Shown here piece by piece: positions 5,999 to 10,083 of a stretch of 10,083 bases of DNA (positions within the stretch are counted from its first letter, which is position 1; each line of letters begins with the position of its first letter). A model generated the notes under the pieces. It worked only from the letters and a program-made list of their open reading frames with translations. It searched no databases and was not told the DNA's origin. A program made the translations under genes and the position numbers. The DNA comes from JBBQIY01 sp964618405 (lineage in GTDB: Bacteria; Verrucomicrobiota; Kiritimatiellia; RFP12; UBA3636), in assembly GCA_964618405.1 (NCBI GenBank), contig CAZUAY010000141.1, positions 1-10,083 of the forward strand. The letters are read 5' to 3'.

Positions 5999-7982
5999 CA
6001 CACTTTATAACCTAGGCACGCTCGACACGCCTCACGCATTCCTGCTGGCACTGATCATCGGTGTTGGCTTCGGGTTTGCCCTCGACCGCGCAGGCTTCAG
6101 TAGCTCGCGCCGACTCGCAGGCGTCTTCTACCTGACCGACATGGCCGTGGTCAAAGTCATGTTCACTGCGGTGATTACCGCTTTGCTCGGCCTCTCACTC
6201 CTTGCTGGGCTCGGCTTAATCGAGTTCAACCGGCTATTCTTGATCCCCACCATTTACGGTGCACAAATTGTCGGCGGCCTCTTGTTTGGCGTTGGCTTCG
6301 TCATGGGCGGATGGTGTCCGGGCACGGCCGCGTCTGGAGCTGCTTCTGGCAAGATCGACGCCGTTGTATTCCTGCTCGGCGCGATCGGCGGAAGTATTCT
6401 CTTCAACGAACTCTTCCCCATTATCAAGCCGCTCTATACAGCGGGANNNNNNNNNNCCCAGTTCATCTACGACAACCTCGGGCTCTCCCGAACCTGGTTC
6501 GTCTTCCTCTTCACTCTCGTGGCCGTAGGTGCTTTTTGGCTCTGCGAATGGATAGAGAAGATGCGAACAAAACAGTCACCCTATCTCGGATCGCCCTTCC
6601 TGAAAGCTTTTAGCTTTGCCCTTGTCGTCATCGCCGGCAGCCTGTTTTTGCTCGGCCCCATCTCCACTTCGGCTACAAACGAAGCCGTCGCAGAAGGAGC
6701 ATTCGACTCTGAGGTTCTGCTGTTGCAAAGCATCGAAACGGCAGAAGATCATATCGAACCTGAGGAACTTGCCGATCGACTGATGGCGGGAGAACTGGGT
6801 TTGATTGTGGTCGACGTGAGACCCGCAGCAGAATTCAATGCCTTCCACATCAAGGGAGCCATCAACATTCCACTCTCGGAGCTCGCCGAAGCACTCACTC
6901 CTTATAAAAACGTGGGATTAATTGCGCTCTATTCGAACGGCATGACGCATCCGGCGCAGGCGCGTGATTCCCTGCAACGCAGCGGCTACAATAATGTCTA
7001 TCTGCTGACCGATGGCATCGTTGGATTCCGCGATCGCTGCCTGAAGCCGGTTTCACTTCGAGCGGAACCTCTAACAGCCGAAGCCGCTGAACGCGTCAAT
7101 GCGTGGCGCGTTTATTTCACTGGAGCGGGTCTCGCCGCTCCTGCTGCAAAGTTGCAAGTGCCCACGACAACGGCCTTACCCAAGCTAATCGACACAGATT
7201 GGCTTGCCGCCAACCTCGCCAATGTAAAGCTAATCGACCTGCGTCCTCAGCCCGAGTACAACACCTCACATATTCCAGGTTCACTCAGCCTAGGCATCGA
7301 AAGCTTCCGCGGCAACATCGCCGGTGTGCCTTCTCTGCTACTGCCCCCTTCCCTGCTCGCCGAGCATTTTTCACTCCTCGGTCTAACGCCTACCGACACC
7401 GTTATTTTGATTACGGGAGACAAGTTTCACGATGCCACGCAAGCCTCGCTGGCCTTTGAGCGCCTCGGACACACCAAGGTTGCGATTTTAAGCGGAGGAT
7501 TCGCCAAGTGGGCCAGCGAAGGCAGACCGCTTGGCACCGCGTTGCCCGTTGTGGCAGAGTCTACCTATCCTGTTAAAAACAACCTCGATAATTTTACGAT
7601 AACCACCCGCGAGGTTCTCGCCGCGCTTGGTAAGCCCAACGCTGTGATTATCGATGTAAGGCCTGCCGATTACTTTACCGGCAAAAAGTCCGACGAAGCA
7701 AGAGCAGGACACATTCCCGGCGCGATCAATCGTCCCTTCACAGAAGATGTGGTAACAGGAGCCGACGCGTCCGTGACCTTTAAAACCACCGATGAGCTGA
7801 CGGTCGCCTACACAGCAATCATTCCTTCCAAGAACACAGAGATCACCGTGCATTGCCGTACCGGACATCAGGCAAGCCAGACCTACTTCGTGTTGAAAAA
7901 CCTACTCGGATATAAGAACGTCCGTTGGTATGATGCTGGCTGGACGGAATGGTCTGCCCGCCCAGAACTCCCCATCGACTAG
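5991..7982 (+). CDS. YeeE/YedE C-terminal half fused to three rhodanese domains
   Basis: This protein is 663 residues if the 10-base gap is correctly sized. Residues 1-188 are the second half of a YeeE/YedE transporter: FGFALDRAGFSSSRRLAG (27-44), GWCPGTAASGAASG (107-120) with Cys109, and helices about 15-31, 55-75, 86-106, 122-140 and 168-187. The gap covers residues 153-156, in a loop. A further helix (about 204-223) follows the basic loop 189-204. Three rhodanese domains come next. D (about 254-350) has SNG (315-317) at the loop instead of Cys. E (about 398-515) has TGDKFHD (475-481) and no Cys. F (about 536-658) has the active-site loop CRTGHQAS with Cys622. Positive-inside logic puts the rhodanese part on the periplasmic side. 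It probably delivers or receives sulfane sulfur at the transporter mouth, together with the two preceding gene products. The fusion junction lies in continuous sequence. Confidence 0.87.
   Translation: MINTLYNLGTLDTPHAFLLALIIGVGFGFALDRAGFSSSRRLAGVFYLTDMAVVKVMFTAVITALLGLSLLAGLGLIEFNRLFLIPTIYGAQIVGGLLFGVGFVMGGWCPGTAASGAASGKIDAVVFLLGAIGGSILFNELFPIIKPLYTAGXXXXQFIYDNLGLSRTWFVFLFTLVAVGAFWLCEWIEKMRTKQSPYLGSPFLKAFSFALVVIAGSLFLLGPISTSATNEAVAEGAFDSEVLLLQSIETAEDHIEPEELADRLMAGELGLIVVDVRPAAEFNAFHIKGAINIPLSELAEALTPYKNVGLIALYSNGMTHPAQARDSLQRSGYNNVYLLTDGIVGFRDRCLKPVSLRAEPLTAEAAERVNAWRVYFTGAGLAAPAAKLQVPTTTALPKLIDTDWLAANLANVKLIDLRPQPEYNTSHIPGSLSLGIESFRGNIAGVPSLLLPPSLLAEHFSLLGLTPTDTVILITGDKFHDATQASLAFERLGHTKVAILSGGFAKWASEGRPLGTALPVVAESTYPVKNNLDNFTITTREVLAALGKPNAVIIDVRPADYFTGKKSDEARAGHIPGAINRPFTEDVVTGADASVTFKTTDELTVAYTAIIPSKNTEITVHCRTGHQASQTYFVLKNLLGYKNVRWYDAGWTEWSARPELPID
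6447..6456. other. Assembly gap (10 N)
   Basis: Ten undetermined bases fall inside the transporter part of the YeeE-rhodanese gene. With exactly ten bases the frame continues, and the next residues (QFIYDNLGLSRTWFVF) fit the family's expected next helix, so the length is about right. The four or so residues there are unknown. Confidence 0.98.
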
Positions 7983-8006
7983 CAGTCGCCTAGCAGTCCC
8001 TGTGCA

Positions 8007-8179
8007 TCGAAACGAACGGAGCACGGACATTCTTGTCCGTGAATGAAATGGGTTGGAAAACCCGTTCTCCGTTTACTTCGATTCTCCGGTAAACACGGCT
8101 TCGACGAGGCTCGATAAAGCCTGCGAGAAAGATTTTCCTTCGTTTAATGCTCTCAAGCCAATCCATCGTTTTTTCGCGG
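8007..8179. repeat. Structured interspersed element, copy 2
   Basis: This is the second copy of the element at 176-353, in direct orientation, starting 24 bases past the sulfur operon stop. The 59-base core (8015-8073) has the same outer stem AACGGAG/CTCCGTT (8015-8021/8067-8073). Hairpin 1 is CACGGACA/TGTCCGTG (8022-8029/8034-8041) with the same TTCT loop, but three of its eight base pairs differ from copy 1, all compensated. Hairpin 2 is AATGGGTT/AACCCGTT (8047-8054/8059-8066) with loop GGAA and one T-G wobble. The tail shares GCTCGATAAAG (8109-8119) and CCATCGTTTTTTCGCGG (8163-8179). It may also act as a transcription terminator for the operon. Confidence 0.8.
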
Positions 8180-8213
8180 TCCCACCACGCGGCAGGCAGA
8201 CTCCTGAATTCGG

Positions 8214-8239
8214 TGTGATTGAAACTATTTACAATCACA
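8214..8239. promoter_or_regulatory. 8-bp dyad upstream of the GH109-like gene (operator or terminator)
   Basis: TGTGATTG (8214-8221) and CAATCACA (8232-8239) form a perfect inverted repeat with a 10-base AT-rich spacer, about 110 bases before ATG 8350. A T-rich stretch (8240-8252) follows. It could be an operator for the following gene or an intrinsic terminator for the sulfur operon; the sequence alone does not decide. The remainder of 8180-8349 is AT-rich, with no gene visible. Confidence 0.4.
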
Positions 8240-8349
8240 TTCATTTTATTTCAAAAGGTTATTTTTTGAATGTTTCGACGGAACGAAAATGATACGATAC
8301 AGCATAAGCACCAGAAGTATTCTCAACGCGTATTTCGTAAAATCAAATT

Positions 8350-9612
8350 ATGGCAACAAAAAAGTTACCCAACCTTAAAATCGGCATCATTGGACTCGGA
8401 TCTCGCTCTTCTGCGCAAATTCTAGGCACGAAGGAAGCTGGGGATGCGGTTGTCACCGCAATTTGCGATAAGGACGAATCGCGCATCAAGCCTGCTTTAG
8501 ATATCTGCCGGAAATACAAGCTGAAACGTCCGAAGACTTATCTCGATCACCACGCACTGCTGGCGGATCCAAATGTGGAAGCGGTTATGGTGCCCACCTC
8601 GTGGAACGATCACATCCCCGTCGCCATCGACGCCATGCGCGCCGGCAAGTATGTCGCCTTTGAAGTAGGAGGGGCGGCGTCAATACAGCAACTCTGGAAG
8701 CTAGTTGAAACCTCCGAAGAAACCGGCGTTCCTTGCATGATGCTCGAGAACTGTTGCTACGGGCGGAACGAAATGATGGTAATGAACCTCGTCCGAAAAG
8801 GTCTGTTCGGCGAGTTGATCTATTGTGAAGGTGGCTACGAGCACAACCTGAGTAGCTTAGCGACTGCTATCGAACGAAAACGAGAGCGCGCTTTCCATAA
8901 CCTTTGTCGTAATGGCGACCTTTATCCTACCCACGCCCTTGGCCCGATCGCCAAAATTCTCAACATCAATCGCGGTAACCGATTTGTGAGCCTCACCTCA
9001 ACAGCGACTAAAGCGCGCGGTTTTGCAGCAGCGGCAGAAAAAAAGGATTGGGTTGGTAGCGGCGAACATCGAATCTTCAACAAAGGCGACATGATTACGA
9101 CCGTCATTAAATGCGCCAACGGCGAGGTGATCACCCTGAAGCACTGCATCTCGTTGCCGCGGCCCTACTCACGTGCTTGCCGAGTGCAAGGCACCAAGGG
9201 CATTTGGCTAGAGGATGCGAAGGGAATATTTATCGACGGCATTACCAAAACTGAAAGAATCAACGAAGCAGGCAAAACCTACCATGTAGAGGAATGGGAT
9301 CCAGTCAACACTTATCACGATAAATACGATCATCCTGTCTGGAAACGGTTTCGCGATAACGTGACCGGCGGACACGGCGGCATGGACACGCTGATCGTTC
9401 AAGCATTCCTTGATGCGGTACGTAACCGTGCCCCAACACCGATCGATGTCTACGACTGTGCTGCTTGGATGAGCATCACCAGCCTATCCGAGGATTCGAT
9501 CGCCATGGGTAGTGCACCGGTTGCAGTTCCCGACTTCACCAACGGCAAATGGATCAACCGCGAACCAGAGCGAACGTCACCTTGGATGCTCAGCGGTGAT
9601 ATCAACGACTGA
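8350..9612 (+). CDS. GH109-like Gfo/Idh/MocA family protein
   Basis: This 420-residue protein has an N-terminal NAD-binding Rossmann fold (GIIGLGSRSSA, 12-22; ICD 38-40) and a C-terminal Gfo/Idh/MocA domain. EVGGA (105-109), MLENCCYGRNE (131-141), GGYEHNL (161-167), YPTHALGPI (192-200) and GHGGMD (341-346) are hallmarks of glycoside hydrolase family 109, whose characterised member is an NAD-dependent alpha-N-acetylgalactosaminidase. Tyr192 and His195 of the YPTH motif correspond to residues implicated in catalysis there. Many family members carry a Tat signal peptide; this one begins MATKKLPNLKIGIIG with no export signal, so it is probably cytoplasmic and would act on imported sugars. There is no Shine-Dalgarno before the ATG. 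It is monocistronic as far as can be seen, separated from the sulfur operon by 367 bp. The substrate is uncertain; family membership is quite secure. Confidence 0.85.
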   Translation: MATKKLPNLKIGIIGLGSRSSAQILGTKEAGDAVVTAICDKDESRIKPALDICRKYKLKRPKTYLDHHALLADPNVEAVMVPTSWNDHIPVAIDAMRAGKYVAFEVGGAASIQQLWKLVETSEETGVPCMMLENCCYGRNEMMVMNLVRKGLFGELIYCEGGYEHNLSSLATAIERKRERAFHNLCRNGDLYPTHALGPIAKILNINRGNRFVSLTSTATKARGFAAAAEKKDWVGSGEHRIFNKGDMITTVIKCANGEVITLKHCISLPRPYSRACRVQGTKGIWLEDAKGIFIDGITKTERINEAGKTYHVEEWDPVNTYHDKYDHPVWKRFRDNVTGGHGGMDTLIVQAFLDAVRNRAPTPIDVYDCAAWMSITSLSEDSIAMGSAPVAVPDFTNGKWINREPERTSPWMLSGDIND

Positions 9613-9613
9613 T

Positions 9614-9644
9614 GGGTGGGATTTAATTTAAGTGAATCCCCCCC
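9614..9644. terminator. Hairpin between the GH109-like gene and the pheS fragment
   Basis: GGGTGGGATT (9614-9623) pairs with AATCCCCCCC (9635-9644) at nine of ten positions (one T-C mismatch) around an 11-base loop. It starts one base past the GH109-like stop and 21 bases before the end of the convergent pheS fragment, so it could terminate transcription from both sides. Neither side has a clear T-run. Confidence 0.4.
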
Positions 9645-9664
9645 GCGGTAATCGCACAGTGTTT

Positions 9665-9928
9665 TCATTTGGCTTTCCTTCGATGCATAATCAGGCCAAG
9701 GGCCGTCCGTTTGCTTTCTCGGCACTCCTCTGTGAACGCGTTGAGCTCACGCCCCATCGCGGGCTTATCGGCGGGCGGAGTATCTTTCATACCCTTCATC
9801 AAATCGGGCAGAAGACCATTACGCCCCACGTACTTAATACGCAGAGCCTCGACTTCATCTGTCGTCTTGGCCAGGTGGATCTCCGCTAAGGCGGAGGTTT
9901 TAAGTGCAGAAACTTCTTGATAGGTCAT
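9665..9928 (-). pseudogene. pheS: Truncated pheS: N-terminal domain of phenylalanyl-tRNA synthetase alpha subunit
   Basis: Read from ATG 9928 on the - strand this gives 87 residues, against roughly 330-350 for full PheS. Residues about 8-77 match the PheS N-terminal coiled-coil domain that contacts tRNA: EVEALRIKYVGRNGLLPDLM (25-44) corresponds to the family's LEALRVKYLGKKG-type motif, followed by the Pro-rich turn and a charged helix. After TALGL the match ends, with an unrelated IMHRRKAK before the stop. The catalytic core motifs are absent from all - strand frames down to the GH109-like gene 50 bases further on, so this is not a simple frameshift. It is probably a remnant left by rearrangement or partial duplication, with a functional pheS elsewhere. 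A free-standing small protein made of this domain is possible but less likely. The frame is open upstream to 10024 but has no family similarity there. Confidence 0.65.
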
Positions 9929-9988
9929 TTTAATATTATTTCGATTACCGGCACAAGCGTGTCGGGTTGTATAACGGGGACTTGAATC

Positions 9989-10083
9989 GTGAGAGAAGCG
10001 TCCGGCGTCGATGTGACACCACAACTCAAGGAAGAATTGTCGGGGTTTTCGGCGTGGTTCTCTCGTCGCCGCGAGCCTATCTT
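9989..10083 (+). CDS. Possible start of a gene running off the right edge
   Basis: From GTG 9989 the frame is open to the end of the window (31 full codons), with a plausible protein composition (REASGVDVTPQLKEELSGF then AWFSRRREPI). A stop at 9983-9985 limits the start to this GTG or later. There is no strong ribosome binding site and no recognisable family. It would be divergent from the pheS fragment, with about 60 bases between them. Confidence 0.25.
   Translation, partial: MREASGVDVTPQLKEELSGFSAWFSRRREPI

Noticed and set aside
7990..8244. Minus-strand 84-codon frame (GERVFQPI, FLAGFIEPRRS) with a similar peptide in repeat copy 1
   Set aside because: The similarity follows from DNA homology of the two repeat copies. 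Codon differences are mostly at first and second positions and not synonymous, and the frame crosses the hairpins.
8266..8299. TTGAAT with GATACG or AATGAT as a promoter for the GH109-like gene
   Set aside because: The -35 is acceptable but no -10 at a good spacing resembles consensus; support is too weak to list.
9450..9725. Continuation of pheS in another - strand frame
   Set aside because: Its peptide shows none of the PheS catalytic motifs and mostly overlaps the end of the GH109-like gene.

Overview
This is a 10.1 kb stretch of bacterial chromosome, moderately GC-rich, with all long genes on the + strand. It contains a 10-base assembly gap (6447-6456), so it comes from a scaffolded draft or metagenome assembly. 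No marker gene settles the taxonomy. The GH109-type oxidoreductase/glycosidase, the weak Shine-Dalgarno signals before several genes and the style of the intergenic repeats make me lean toward the PVC group (Verrucomicrobiota/Kiritimatiellota/Lentisphaerota). That is an inference of modest confidence.

Layout: (1) 1-462 is intergenic and repeat-rich: an imperfect inverted repeat, a hairpin, a structured interspersed element (176-353), a heptanucleotide tandem array (362-410) and an extended -10 promoter. (2) 463-3327 holds a soluble ModF/PhrA-like protein with two ABC ATPase domains, the first lacking key catalytic residues, followed 33 bp later by a MurC/Mpl-like Mur ligase with an unusual P-loop. 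(3) 3378-7982 is a three-gene sulfur operon with its own sigma70-like promoter. It encodes an exported metallo-beta-lactamase persulfide-dioxygenase-like enzyme with three rhodanese domains, the first half of a YeeE/YedE (thiosulfate/sulfur-transport) membrane protein, and the second half of that transporter fused to three more rhodanese domains. The genes are tightly coupled (0 bp gap, then 8 bp overlap). (4) 7983-8349 is intergenic and carries a second copy of the structured element (8007-8179) and an 8-bp dyad. (5) 8350-9612 encodes a GH109-family-like Gfo/Idh/MocA protein. (6) The right end has, on the - strand, a truncated N-terminal piece of PheS (9665-9928) and possibly the start of a + strand gene running off the edge.

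The most interesting content is the sulfur operon. Of its six rhodanese domains only two keep a catalytic cysteine. The signal peptide on the dioxygenase and the predicted topology of the transporter fusion place all six domains on the outer face of the inner membrane. I infer a periplasmic sulfane-sulfur handling and oxidation module tethered to a sulfur importer. The second highlight is the structured repeat: its two copies show compensatory base changes in a hairpin stem, which indicates selection on, or descent with preservation of, a folded three-way-junction structure.
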